Part shown: positions 8,901 to 15,604 of the stretch, in pieces | Layout: each line of letters begins with the position of its first letter | Numbering within the stretch: position 1 is the stretch's first letter | Virus record (IMG/VR): IMGVR_UViG_3300001450_000305 | Coordinates: 1-24,046 of that record | DNA length: 24,046 nt | Reading direction: 5' to 3' (one strand) | Origin: a virus | Position numbers and translations under genes: made by a program | The notes under the pieces: model-generated | Databases searched by the model: none | Seen by the model: the letters and a program-made list of their open reading frames with translations, nothing else | Told to the model about the DNA's origin: nothing

Positions 8901-9070
8901 TCAGAGAAAGATCTGATAGTAACTGGCTTCATGGCCGGTCCTTTTCTAGATCTACCAATTATAACTGGTCCTATTTCGCCTATTTCCTCAGGTAATTGTG
9001 AGTTGTCTACCTCGTTAATAAAAACGCCGGGTGAAATGAACTTAAACTTTCTAGCAGAATCATCTGACAT
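5945..9070 (-). CDS. Tail sheath protein, gp18-like, unusually long
   Basis: The contractile sheath subunit. The N-terminus has the family signature FISPGVFINEVDNSQLPEEI (about residues 11-30), then GPVIIGRSRKGPAM and the FSDFVQTFGEP motif. The C-terminal domain, from about residue 880, contains INVRRLMIFLKREISFIASR, FRANTQETWNAFLAQA, FRLILDETTTTPDLVDRNII and a closing AEFFAIDFVV, which build the inner core and the arms linking neighbouring subunits. The protein has 1041 residues against 659 in T4, and the excess lies in the middle, about 100-750, which is Gly/Ser/Thr/Asn-rich and beta-like, so it probably forms extra outer domains on the sheath surface. ATG 9070 has GAGGAG about 15 bases upstream. 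The tail tube follows 45 bases downstream. Confidence 0.93.
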   Translation of the reverse strand: MSDDSARKFKFISPGVFINEVDNSQLPEEIGEIGPVIIGRSRKGPAMKPVTIRSFSDFVQTFGEPVAGPEAVDIAREGNLTSPTYGALAAQAYLANNAPLTFVRLVGVQNSSATSTGKAGYKAGVKTKSTTVNDGGAWGLVVFPSASLQSKSAVTGALAATFYLESGRVVLSGARNNGTFGTSTGSAGDLYVFPDGNIGIGFSKDGTAANLETTTVSLDRNKDNYIRNVLNTNPTLTNASISTDASRTSSLGGKFWVGESFANQIVKREETSIGVMVNVSHSAFSPSNGLHAVILPMVNQKDTTQDQHSFQFGATRASTGFYIGQDLSTNFGTYEAKNQQKLFRLEALTAGESVQKEIKISVEKIKAPRGNVKAYGSFSVVVRKITDKDNRQVVLERFDNLSLNPASPNYIAIRIGDKYEAYSEVDQANRQYGRFENRSKYVRVEMDADLDRGGLDARLLPFGVFGPLQYRNVTFISGSGLLPNARPGLKAHERYRSASMGTNNSMVAGGNPSEYGKMGGNSAATQQVISLSGTAGPGQAALANAVGLHYTGSIVFPSVPLRKQSAWGSPKTNENVYWGAWTGLSSTDTTYNTDTSDWLRVRNAAFTSVHTNPASTDFDVASSGSYRDGLLNMPQGESGSATTSPLAISWVFSLDDVSGSFVANSNIAQSGTYSYGNRANGQSISMHRASYTGTLDAGYDRFTTLLHGGFDGFDVTERDPFRLSNSTFEGVTKETESYQLETLKRAINIVSDSEQNQYNLISVPGVTQNAVTDFLVDTVEERGDALAIIDLQNVYTPDTESTASAAVRNNFTVQQVVDGLKDRNIDSSYAATYYPWVLVQDPVSNRLVYCPPSVAALGALSTTDRNAAPWYAPAGFARGGLSEGAAGIPVLDVSRRLTSSERDSLYDVGINPIAKFPAEGIVIFGQKTLQQTSSALDRINVRRLMIFLKREISFIASRLLFRANTQETWNAFLAQATPVLDSVKSQFGVDDFRLILDETTTTPDLVDRNIIYAKLLVKPTRTAEFFAIDFVVTNSGASFED

Positions 9071-9130
9071 TTAGCTGTATTCTCCTCATTCTTTTTGAAA
9101 TCTTAAAAGTGTACATAATGTGGGGATACA

Positions 9131-9147
9131 CTACTAATAAATAGTAG
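9131..9147. repeat. Short inverted repeat in the gap before the sheath gene
   Basis: CTACTA and TAGTAG flank a five-base AT loop, giving a 6-bp hairpin in the 118-base gap between the gp15-like and sheath genes. A second weaker pair (GTGTA/TACAC, about 9109-9131) overlaps one arm, so both cannot form fully. No U run follows on the minus strand, so it is not a classical terminator. It may be an RNA-processing site, a stabilising 5' hairpin for sheath mRNA, or chance. I see no convincing promoter in this gap. Confidence 0.3.
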
Positions 9148-9188
9148 CTGTATTGCCGAAACTCCCATTGAAAAAGTAATGGTCTATT

Positions 9189-10070
9189 TTATCGTCTATA
9201 ATGGAATTTTTCATCTAAATGATATTCTATTTCATCTCCAAGCATCACACGCTCTCTTTGCAAAATTATTTTTGCGGCAGATTGGCGAACAACAACATTT
9301 GGAGTACTCTGGTTTTTATCTGCACCAACCAAATATCCTAAAACTTTAATTTGGATATTTGTTTTAAAGATTCTTTCGTTTGTATCAAGTCCAGAAGAAT
9401 TATTATCTAAGGTAAAATCTTGATTTAAGAAAGCTTCGTAACGATTCCCCTCATGTTTTATAGTAAAAACACTTGGAGTCCCAGACAGGTTCAAGAAAGG
9501 AGCCAATATTTCATTCATTTGCTGTTGATAGTCAGTGACTATTGAAATTTCATAGGTAACTTCTACAAAACTTGGCATCGGAATGGAGTATGACTCGTAA
9601 ACAATATTTTTACTTTTGCCCGGAAAAGTTTGATAATTTTTATCCTTCTTAGTTGAGGACTTTCTTATGGAATTGGCATTCGCAAAGTCCTTTGTCTTGT
9701 TTTGATTAACAACTCTAGCTATTTCGATTGAGCCGCCCTTTTTATAGTAGTCAAAATATGGAGGAACGTGAACACCGTAACGACCTTTGTTGGATGGGTT
9801 CTGCGTCACGTCTGATCTTCTAACGGACATTATAGGATAAACTAAAGTTCTACCATTTGGCCTTAAATCTGGATTGTTTTTTATCTGATATGCTCTTTCT
9901 GGAAGAGAGTAGATAATTGGCACCTTCTGAAAGCCTTGATTTGTGTCCGTGAAGATATTTAGATCATCATTTATATAATTATAAATAGCGTAATCTATAT
10001 CTTCAAGCCGGGATGGGGCTAAGGGGTATGAAGAGGATAATTTGGTCTTAAGTGGTGTGCTAATTGGCAT
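9189..10070 (-). CDS. Tail completion / sheath stabiliser protein, gp15-like
   Basis: This 293-residue protein matches the outline of T4 gp15 (272 residues), which caps the finished tail and joins it to the neck. Shared features are an early helical region, a VPIIYSLPERAYQIK segment near residue 50 (T4 gp15 has VPITYASKEHFM), and the central PMPSFVEVTYEISIVTDYQQ followed by QMNEILAPFL, the counterpart of T4 SPIKMIYELSIFTRYEDDMF. The middle region, about 110-155, is Lys/Asn-rich and probably a loop. The start overlaps the end of the gp14-like gene by 11 bases and has GAGG upstream. Its place after gp13- and gp14-like genes and before the sheath supports the call. Confidence 0.75.
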   Translation of the reverse strand: MPISTPLKTKLSSSYPLAPSRLEDIDYAIYNYINDDLNIFTDTNQGFQKVPIIYSLPERAYQIKNNPDLRPNGRTLVYPIMSVRRSDVTQNPSNKGRYGVHVPPYFDYYKKGGSIEIARVVNQNKTKDFANANSIRKSSTKKDKNYQTFPGKSKNIVYESYSIPMPSFVEVTYEISIVTDYQQQMNEILAPFLNLSGTPSVFTIKHEGNRYEAFLNQDFTLDNNSSGLDTNERIFKTNIQIKVLGYLVGADKNQSTPNVVVRQSAAKIILQRERVMLGDEIEYHLDEKFHYRR

Positions 10071-10566
10071 CGAATAATCCTCTTCGAGCCTGCTTGGCTA
10101 CGACAGTCACTTCTAGTGAGGTTTCATCATTTGTAAAAGAACTGTCTTGACCGAACAAGTATCGTGGCTCAAAAACATCTACAATCTCAAAATACATCTC
10201 GTCATACTGAACAAAGTCTCCAAGGCGAACAAAAAGATCTTGGTCCTCTGTTAGCCTTCTCTTATGCATGTGTATGTTGAGATTGTAGATATTATCAAAC
10301 CCATATTGTTCTTGAACTCGATCGGTGCCAACGTACTCAACTAAAGAATAAATTCTAACTGGTGGTAAGAAAGTTTTATTAATTGCTTCTCCGTAAAGAC
10401 TATGATAATTTGTACGCTCCACATCTATTGGAAAATATAAAATCTGTTCCCCGACGATCTTCTCTATTATTTCGTCGTTTATTTGTTTTACAAAGTTTCT
10501 TTCTGCCTTACCAACAAAAAGAGGTGGCGGAGGAGAGGTGGGTTGTGTCCATTTATTGTTTGCCAT
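10060..10566 (-). CDS. Neck protein, gp14-like
   Basis: A 168-residue protein, shorter than T4 gp14 (256 residues). The best match is the segment VRLGDFVQYDEMYFEIVDVF followed by EPRYLFGQDSSF, parallel to T4 gp14 [20 protein letters not shown] and DPFYQLGQ. An earlier part has EQILYFPIDVERTNYHSLYG, similar in style to the gp14 YYVPREYV region. The N-terminus is Pro-rich and flexible. gp14 forms the neck with gp13 at the head-tail junction. ATG 10566 lies 4 bases beyond the previous stop and shares the GGGA of that gene's end as its ribosome-binding site. It also overlaps the next gene, so all three neck genes are translationally linked. Confidence 0.72.
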   Translation of the reverse strand: MANNKWTQPTSPPPPLFVGKAERNFVKQINDEIIEKIVGEQILYFPIDVERTNYHSLYGEAINKTFLPPVRIYSLVEYVGTDRVQEQYGFDNIYNLNIHMHKRRLTEDQDLFVRLGDFVQYDEMYFEIVDVFEPRYLFGQDSSFTNDETSLEVTVVAKQARRGLFDAN

Positions 10567-10570
10567 TTAT

Positions 10571-11827
10571 TTATCCCACGTATATGCCGTGAGGGATTTT
10601 ACCCAAAGTTTCATTTACACTAGCCTGAAGAGCGGCATCGCCTTCGGCTAGCTTGCCATACACAAGCTCGTCCAAGACTGACTTAAGCTCATCCCTTAAA
10701 GAACTCTGCTCCTCTTTTGCCTCTGATATTAACGCTGAGCCATTCAAAGTCACGTCATTCCCCGGTATGGGTATTGATCCGAGTTTTGATCTTACTTGTC
10801 CTAGAGTTTCTTTGGATAGTGATAGAGCAAATCTTCTTATCCACTGTTTACCGATGCTATTAATTTTATTATACGGGACATTAGGGAACGGAAGCGTATT
10901 CATATTATTGACACCGTCAGCGCCATATTTACGATCAGAGTCCTCATCATAGGCGTCTTCTGATACTCTAAACTTCACCCAAAATTTGCTAGGCTGATCC
11001 CCGTCAGGTAATGGAAATATTCTCAGCTTATTATTATTTATTTCAAAGGAATAATGGGAAGCACGAACATTCATGTCCTCTTCGTAAGCATATGCTTGCA
11101 AAACATTTTGCCAAGCTGGGACCAACTGAAACGTGCTATCATCTGCATACATTCCATAGGTTGATAGATTCCCAACTGCACCAACTTGTCGTCCGCCAAA
11201 AAATCTCCAGCTTGCTCTTGGGGTCTTGTAAAATACTTTCTGTATAGTTATAGCATTCTTCCCGACTTTATTGTAAAATGGGACATCTGCTTCCAAGGAT
11301 GCACTATAAATTATTCCCTGAAGATCATAGTCCTGCACGTCTCTCTCTGAAGTAAATGATGCAGAATATATTGTTTGTGATGCCCCAACATTGGCGTGCA
11401 AAGAAGCACCACGAGCTATATGGGTAGCATATCCTAACTGAAATCTTGGAAATTTTAAATTTGGGTTTGAGTCAATTCCGCCAGATCCTGAGTATTCGGA
11501 AAATTCCCCATCCTCATCGAAAGACCCAGTAGTGTTACCCATCAAGTCAGATAATACATTTTTTGCTTGATGGGTATTAATGAGATATGAATACTCTAAG
11601 CAAGCCTCTTCGTATGCATTATAAACATTTTTAGGAGTAATCTCTAGATCAAGAATGTTTCCGCCTAATTTATTATAAACATATGCAACTTGATCAACGG
11701 CACCACTAACGAAAGAGGAATTGTTATAAATACCATATGCCAAATCAGATGCAACATCAGAATGGGTCCCTGTTGCTGGTAAAACAACTGCGCTTAAAGT
11801 GCTTGCTGGGCGTAAATTGGTCGGCAT
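10571..11827 (-). CDS. Neck protein, gp13-like
   Basis: A 418-residue neck or head-completion protein, longer than T4 gp13 (309). The N-terminal third includes NVYNAYEEACLEYSYLINTH, a helical pattern common in connector proteins. The C-terminal third has RFALSLSKETLGQVRSKLGS, IPIPGNDVTLNGSALISEAK and the helix SSLRDELKSVLDEL, a combination I associate with gp13-type proteins of T4-related phages. The middle is beta-rich and contains an ASWRFFGGRQVGAVGNLSTY loop. It probably sits under the portal and receives the tail. The gene is the first after the terminator that follows the capsid gene, so it should be transcribed by readthrough or from a promoter I cannot identify in 11828-11898. GAGGAA precedes ATG 11827. 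Confidence 0.72.
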   Translation of the reverse strand: MPTNLRPASTLSAVVLPATGTHSDVASDLAYGIYNNSSFVSGAVDQVAYVYNKLGGNILDLEITPKNVYNAYEEACLEYSYLINTHQAKNVLSDLMGNTTGSFDEDGEFSEYSGSGGIDSNPNLKFPRFQLGYATHIARGASLHANVGASQTIYSASFTSERDVQDYDLQGIIYSASLEADVPFYNKVGKNAITIQKVFYKTPRASWRFFGGRQVGAVGNLSTYGMYADDSTFQLVPAWQNVLQAYAYEEDMNVRASHYSFEINNNKLRIFPLPDGDQPSKFWVKFRVSEDAYDEDSDRKYGADGVNNMNTLPFPNVPYNKINSIGKQWIRRFALSLSKETLGQVRSKLGSIPIPGNDVTLNGSALISEAKEEQSSLRDELKSVLDELVYGKLAEGDAALQASVNETLGKIPHGIYVG

Positions 11828-11898
11828 TAATTTTCTTCCTCAATATTATGAGTTACAAGGAACCTTACTAAATAGTTTTCTTTTCTTATCTTCTCCAA

Positions 11899-11936
11899 AT
11901 AAAAACAGAAAACCCCGCCACAAGGACGAGGTTCTC
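11899..11936 (-). terminator. Intrinsic terminator after the major capsid gene
   Basis: On the minus strand GAGAACCTCGTCC and GGCGGGGTTTTC form a stem of about 12 bp with a few G-T pairs and a short TTGT-type loop, followed directly by TGTTTTTATTT. It lies about 30 bases after the capsid stop codon. It probably stops a share of transcripts, separating the abundantly needed capsid message from the neck and tail genes downstream. Confidence 0.85.
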
Positions 11937-11964
11937 TGCGTTATTATTCAACCTTATTTAAATT

Positions 11965-13671
11965 TTAAACAAGATCAGCGACAATAACAAGACCGTACAT
12001 GTCAGGACGTACCATCTTCTTAGCGTAGCGAGTCATCACGCCCTTGCGAGGCACGAAGTCTTCGACACCAAAGATGGTGGGCGTGACTTGCAGCGGTACA
12101 TAAGGAGCATAAACATACCCGGACTCAAGGAAGCTAGTTCCCTTACGACCGACTAGGATCACGTTTCTCATGAAGTAAGGATCGACATAAATGTCCATCT
12201 TACGGCTCAGAGAACCAACTTGGTTGGCACCCCAACTACCCTTGTCTCCATCAACTTCAACCGATGCACGGAATCCGGAGGTGAATTCAAGTAGCGAAGA
12301 AACTTCTGGAGAGCAAACAATAAAGTTTGCGCCGCCACGAAGCGTCTTGCGATGCAAGCGAGCACTGACATCATTAATGGTCTCAAGAAGTGTCTCGTAC
12401 CATTCCGACACAGTGCCGGCGAAATCTGGATGCAAGCTGTTGGTAATATCTGCACCCGTTTCACGGTTGACAAACTTACCGGGGCGACGGCTCCAGAACA
12501 ATGTTCCAGCAGTGGCCTCGTTAACTAGATCATTTAGAATCTCTTGATCTATTTCGAGAGCAATTTGCTCAGAAAGGATGCTCGTAAGCTCAACTTCAGC
12601 GTCGAGGTTATGATAAGCATTCAAATCTTGAGCAAGCTCGGGGCTCCACTTAGCCTTGAGCTTTTTGGTGATCGCTGTGACAGCGGTGCTGTCTACCTTG
12701 ATATCGATCTCTGGGATATTTGCCTGAGTTTCAAGTCCCCAACCCTGAGAAGCGTTAGAACCAGCGATGGCACCAAAGGGATCACCCGCTGCGACGAACT
12801 GATCGACGATTGGGAAACTAAGACCTGTGGTCAAGCCAATAGATGCACTAAGGTCAACAGCAGTTGCAATACCTGTTCTAGAGATACCCACAATATGGAT
12901 GTCATTTTGGGCGCTACCAGAGTACGAAGTCAAGCGGCGAGCCTGATACGAATTTGGCGACAATGTACCCGTTCCATGAACAATCGCTGTAAGATCGCTA
13001 AAGTTAGCACCAGACAACGCCGAGGTACGAACTCTATAAATGGCATACGTTGAGGTACCCGAAATAAGATCAGGATCTGCTTTAAGTACGTCAAAGAATG
13101 CTCCACCGGGAAGCGTACCAGAATCACCGAAAGTGTTAGCAGCGACGAAAGTCAATGCAGACGGGTGATTAGTCGATGAACCCGTTGGGCTAGAGTAACC
13201 ATTGTTCAAGCTATAAAAACTTTGTTCTTGGTTTGCGTCAGCAAGGTTGACACCATTTTGCAGGTCCTTACCGACTACGCCACCACCATACAATGAGGTG
13301 TCAGCGATGTTACCTAGACGAGGATTAGTGTTATCAGCACTAAACACAAAATCTAGGAAGAAAATGAGTCCACTTGGGAGGCTCATTGGTTGTACGGACA
13401 CGAGGTCCTGAGCCAATAGACCGCCGAATACACGACGAACGATTGGGAAAGCAACTGAGGCAAAGCCTTCAACGTCACCTGCTTGCATTGTGGTGGTTTC
13501 TTTAAGAAGCTGAGCAGCTTGGTTTTCTAGAAGACGAGACATGCTCGAACGAGCGGTGTCGTTAAGTCCTTCTAGGAGACCAGTCTTTTCCCACTTCTCA
13601 AGAAGGGCTTCACCTTCATTAGCAAGAGAACGTTGACGGATACCTTCTGTCAATGTTGAAATTACAGACAT
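11965..13671 (-). CDS. Major capsid protein, gp23-like
   Basis: This is the HK97-fold shell subunit of the T4 gp23 type. The strongest signature is VRRVFGGLLAQDLVSVQPMS followed by LPSGLIFFLDFVFS (about residues 78-110), which parallels VRRAIPNLIAFDICGVQPMN in T4. The C-terminal half has ILSEQIALEIDQEILNDLVN and RGGANFIVCSPEVSSLLEFT, and it ends with DMYGLVIVADLV. It is 568 residues long (T4 gp23 is 521). The N-terminal 60 residues are helical and probably form the propeptide removed by the prohead protease; LLE at 47-49 and LKE at 56-58 fit the T4 rule of cleavage after (L/I)xE. AAGGAG precedes ATG 13671, and a strong terminator follows. Confidence 0.95.
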   Translation of the reverse strand: MSVISTLTEGIRQRSLANEGEALLEKWEKTGLLEGLNDTARSSMSRLLENQAAQLLKETTTMQAGDVEGFASVAFPIVRRVFGGLLAQDLVSVQPMSLPSGLIFFLDFVFSADNTNPRLGNIADTSLYGGGVVGKDLQNGVNLADANQEQSFYSLNNGYSSPTGSSTNHPSALTFVAANTFGDSGTLPGGAFFDVLKADPDLISGTSTYAIYRVRTSALSGANFSDLTAIVHGTGTLSPNSYQARRLTSYSGSAQNDIHIVGISRTGIATAVDLSASIGLTTGLSFPIVDQFVAAGDPFGAIAGSNASQGWGLETQANIPEIDIKVDSTAVTAITKKLKAKWSPELAQDLNAYHNLDAEVELTSILSEQIALEIDQEILNDLVNEATAGTLFWSRRPGKFVNRETGADITNSLHPDFAGTVSEWYETLLETINDVSARLHRKTLRGGANFIVCSPEVSSLLEFTSGFRASVEVDGDKGSWGANQVGSLSRKMDIYVDPYFMRNVILVGRKGTSFLESGYVYAPYVPLQVTPTIFGVEDFVPRKGVMTRYAKKMVRPDMYGLVIVADLV

Positions 13672-13693
13672 TATTTTTTTCTCCTTGTTAAAA

Positions 13694-14695
13694 TTAGTCT
13701 TTGTTTGATAGACCAGCGAGAGTAGCCCAGCGATTTAATACCGGATTACCATCATCTGTTGTTTCTGTCTTACGACGTCCACTTAGAATTACCGAAGAAC
13801 TTCTTGTTACTACCTCAGACAATGATTTCTGGGGTCTGGTTACAGATGGCCCCGCCAATGTCTTTTGAAGTGTTTCAAAAACTAGCTTCGCTTCTTCTAC
13901 TGATCGTGCATTCGAGACCATCTCAGCAATCTTATTTTTTTGCTGCTCATTCAAGGAGGTGTCTTGCAAAACACGGTTTGTGTATAACAATCTAGCGTTT
14001 GACAGGTTAATTTCTTCTAACCTATCTTTCACTTTTACTAGAATATTTTTTAATTGTTTGTTTTCATTTGTTAAAGATTCCATCTCAAGGCGAGCGGTAG
14101 ATCTTTCATGGGCTTCAATATCTTTCTTATCCATGCCGTCATCGGCAGAAGAAGATACAACTACAGTTTCCTCTTCTTCCTTTTCATCTTCGGCCATCTC
14201 TTCCGAGATTTCGATAGCCGCCTCTGGGAGATCCACAACGAGCATCTCTTTAAAAACATCGACAAGTGCTTCCTCGTCTAGTTCTATTTCTTCATCTTTA
14301 CGATTAGCGGGCATATCATCAGTCATCTCAATGCCAATATCATCAGCGATTTCGTCAGCACCGAGAGAGATGTCTTCATCTTCACCAGCTTCTTCTTCTT
14401 CCTCGTGGGCAGTAATGAGTTGGTCGAGATCAAGGACTACAACCTCTTCATCTTCTAAAGATGGGTCCTGAGCAGAGGGGATACCGCCCATAACATCACT
14501 CTCCACGCCTTGCTCATCGCCGTCCAAAGATGTGTCCATAGACAGATCGTCCAAGGGATCCTGTTCCAAAAGCTTATTCACTGCTGTTTTAACTTCATCA
14601 GAATATTTTTCAATTACTAACATTTCGGCATTTTTGAGCGCAACTTCTCTGAGAGCTTGTGCGTCTATGATTGCCTGCTCTAACATATTAGACAT
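13694..14695 (-). CDS. Prohead core scaffold protein, gp22-like
   Basis: A 333-residue, extremely acidic protein directly upstream of the capsid gene, the place of T4 gp22. The N-terminus is helical (MLEQAIIDAQALREVALKNA, then IEKYSDEVKTAVNKLLEQD). Residues about 50-190 are dominated by Glu and Asp with low complexity. A coiled-coil segment follows at about 200-270 (RLEMESLTNENKQLKNILVK, DRLEEINLSNARLLYTNRVL). The C-terminus is basic and contains SLSEVVTRSSSVILSGRRK, with LSE as a possible protease site. Scaffold proteins fill the prohead core and are degraded or expelled before packaging. The family match rests on composition and position more than on residue-level similarity. Confidence 0.75.
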   Translation of the reverse strand: MSNMLEQAIIDAQALREVALKNAEMLVIEKYSDEVKTAVNKLLEQDPLDDLSMDTSLDGDEQGVESDVMGGIPSAQDPSLEDEEVVVLDLDQLITAHEEEEEAGEDEDISLGADEIADDIGIEMTDDMPANRKDEEIELDEEALVDVFKEMLVVDLPEAAIEISEEMAEDEKEEEETVVVSSSADDGMDKKDIEAHERSTARLEMESLTNENKQLKNILVKVKDRLEEINLSNARLLYTNRVLQDTSLNEQQKNKIAEMVSNARSVEEAKLVFETLQKTLAGPSVTRPQKSLSEVVTRSSSVILSGRRKTETTDDGNPVLNRWATLAGLSNKD

Positions 14696-14710
14696 GTGGG
14701 GTTCCCCTAG

Positions 14711-14750
14711 GATTTATATGATAATATATCAAATTAAATAGTTATTTATT
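14711..14750 (-). promoter_or_regulatory. Candidate phage late promoter before scaffold and capsid genes
   Basis: The 124-base gap upstream of the scaffold gene holds, on the minus strand, AATAAATA (14743-14750) and TATAAATC (14711-14718), each one mismatch from the T4 late promoter box TATAAATA. The first lies about 48 bases from the start codon, a workable distance; the second is probably too close to the ribosome-binding site. The region is AT-rich, so chance matches are likely. The rest of this gap shows nothing I can name. Confidence 0.3.
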
Positions 14751-14819
14751 TCTCTAATCGACTTAGAATTATTATATGAGGGGGTAGTCAAAAGAAAATT
14801 TCACGTCACTAGTGATTTA

Positions 14820-15293
14820 TCAGATGCCGCCGACACCGCTATTAGTGATGCCAGAACCCGTAAGTTCATACATCTCATTTGCATCGATTCCTGTTAATTC
14901 TGCAAATAATTCAAACTTCCCAACATTCGCACTCTTGTTAGAGATAAAAATTCTGCGGCATTTAACTTGCATATCTAATTGTGCCAAGTGGGCAGTCGCA
15001 TCGGCTTGGGGCTGAAGTGTTATAAAGTGTGATCCACTAACGACGTTTTCATGACCGAGTAAACTGCCGGTGGGTGCAAAAGTCACAAGAAGAGGTGCGT
15101 TTGTGGTTGTGTTGCGAAGAACTATTCGATTAGTAACACGAGGGAAATTAATCTCTGTCATCTTATTTGTTGCTAGGTTCTGCGATCCTGTGAGATATGG
15201 ATGTCCAGCTACTTGATAAGATGCGACATTTGCAATTCCCGGACCTTGGAAGCCACTAAAATAAGTTGAATTGTCTGGTTTTCTGCTTCCCAT
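14820..15293 (-). CDS. Small virion-like protein, possible capsid decoration protein
   Basis: A 157-residue protein with no family I can name. After a Gly/Ser/Tyr-rich start (GSRKPDNSTYFSGFQGPGIA) the rest alternates hydrophobic and polar residues in beta-strand style: TEINFPRVTNRIVLRNTTTN, APLLVTFAPTGSLLGHE, SGSHFITLQP and CRRIFISNKSANVGKFELFA. The end is Gly/Ser-rich. This is the look of a compact beta-sandwich exposed on a virion. Its position just before scaffold and capsid, with a strong CAGGAG site that suggests high expression, fits a decoration or accessory head protein. That role is inference. The start lies 2 bases past the stop of the bS21-like gene. Confidence 0.65.
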   Translation of the reverse strand: MGSRKPDNSTYFSGFQGPGIANVASYQVAGHPYLTGSQNLATNKMTEINFPRVTNRIVLRNTTTNAPLLVTFAPTGSLLGHENVVSGSHFITLQPQADATAHLAQLDMQVKCRRIFISNKSANVGKFELFAELTGIDANEMYELTGSGITNSGVGGI

Positions 15294-15295
15294 TC

Positions 15296-15598
15296 TTACT
15301 TTCTCCTGTTAGAGCGCTTTGAAAAGGCGTCCCTAGGTCTAAATAGTTCTTCTCTTTGCTTATTTACCTTTTGAATTGTTCTTTGTACATTTCGGCGTTC
15401 TTCTCTTCGCACGTCAGAGGGTTTAGTAAAATGTGTTCGGGATCGATACTCCTCTATGATCCCATCATTTTTAACCTTTTTGATAAACTTTCTAATCATT
15501 TTATCAACATTACCTTGACACTCTTGTTGAGTCACTGTGATGCAGCCATTTATGTTTTTTTGTTCTCTGTGTGTTCTATTATTTCCAAGCTTTCTCAT
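15296..15598 (-). CDS. Ribosomal protein bS21 homologue
   Basis: A 100-residue, strongly basic protein whose residues 19-80 align along the length of bacterial bS21: CITVTQQECQGNVDKMIRKF, IKKVKNDGIIEEYRSRTHFT, then KPSDVRREERR. E. coli bS21 has the same order: [20 protein letters not shown], then RREFYEKPTTERKRAK. Shared points are the RKF/RRF helix, the Gly-hydrophobic turn, an RxR/RR stretch, an aromatic, the KP pair and the basic C-terminal helix. It carries 18 extra N-terminal residues and a longer basic tail (RPRDAFSKRSNRRK) than the usual 70-residue form. bS21 sits on the 30S subunit near the anti-Shine-Dalgarno end of 16S rRNA, and bS21 genes are known in other phages. The ribosome-binding site here is weak (AGAAAAAG), 6 bases after the previous stop. 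Confidence 0.78.
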   Translation of the reverse strand: MRKLGNNRTHREQKNINGCITVTQQECQGNVDKMIRKFIKKVKNDGIIEEYRSRTHFTKPSDVRREERRNVQRTIQKVNKQREELFRPRDAFSKRSNRRK

Positions 15599-15604
15599 CT
15601 TTTT

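Noticed and set aside
11941-11964. AT-rich stretch between capsid stop and terminator as a promoter
   Set aside because: It has no recognisable -35/-10 pair or late box on the coding strand and lies upstream of a terminator, so a promoter there would be pointless.
12544-13053. Plus-strand open frame of 169 codons inside the capsid gene
   Set aside because: It is a shadow of the highly conserved capsid coding frame, with an improbable Cys/Arg/Ser-rich product and no ribosome-binding context.
13959-14471. Plus-strand open frame encoding a Ser-rich protein
   Set aside because: It is the reverse complement of the Glu/Asp-rich scaffold gene, since GAA/GAG/GAT codons read backwards give TTC/CTC/ATC and TCT-type codons.
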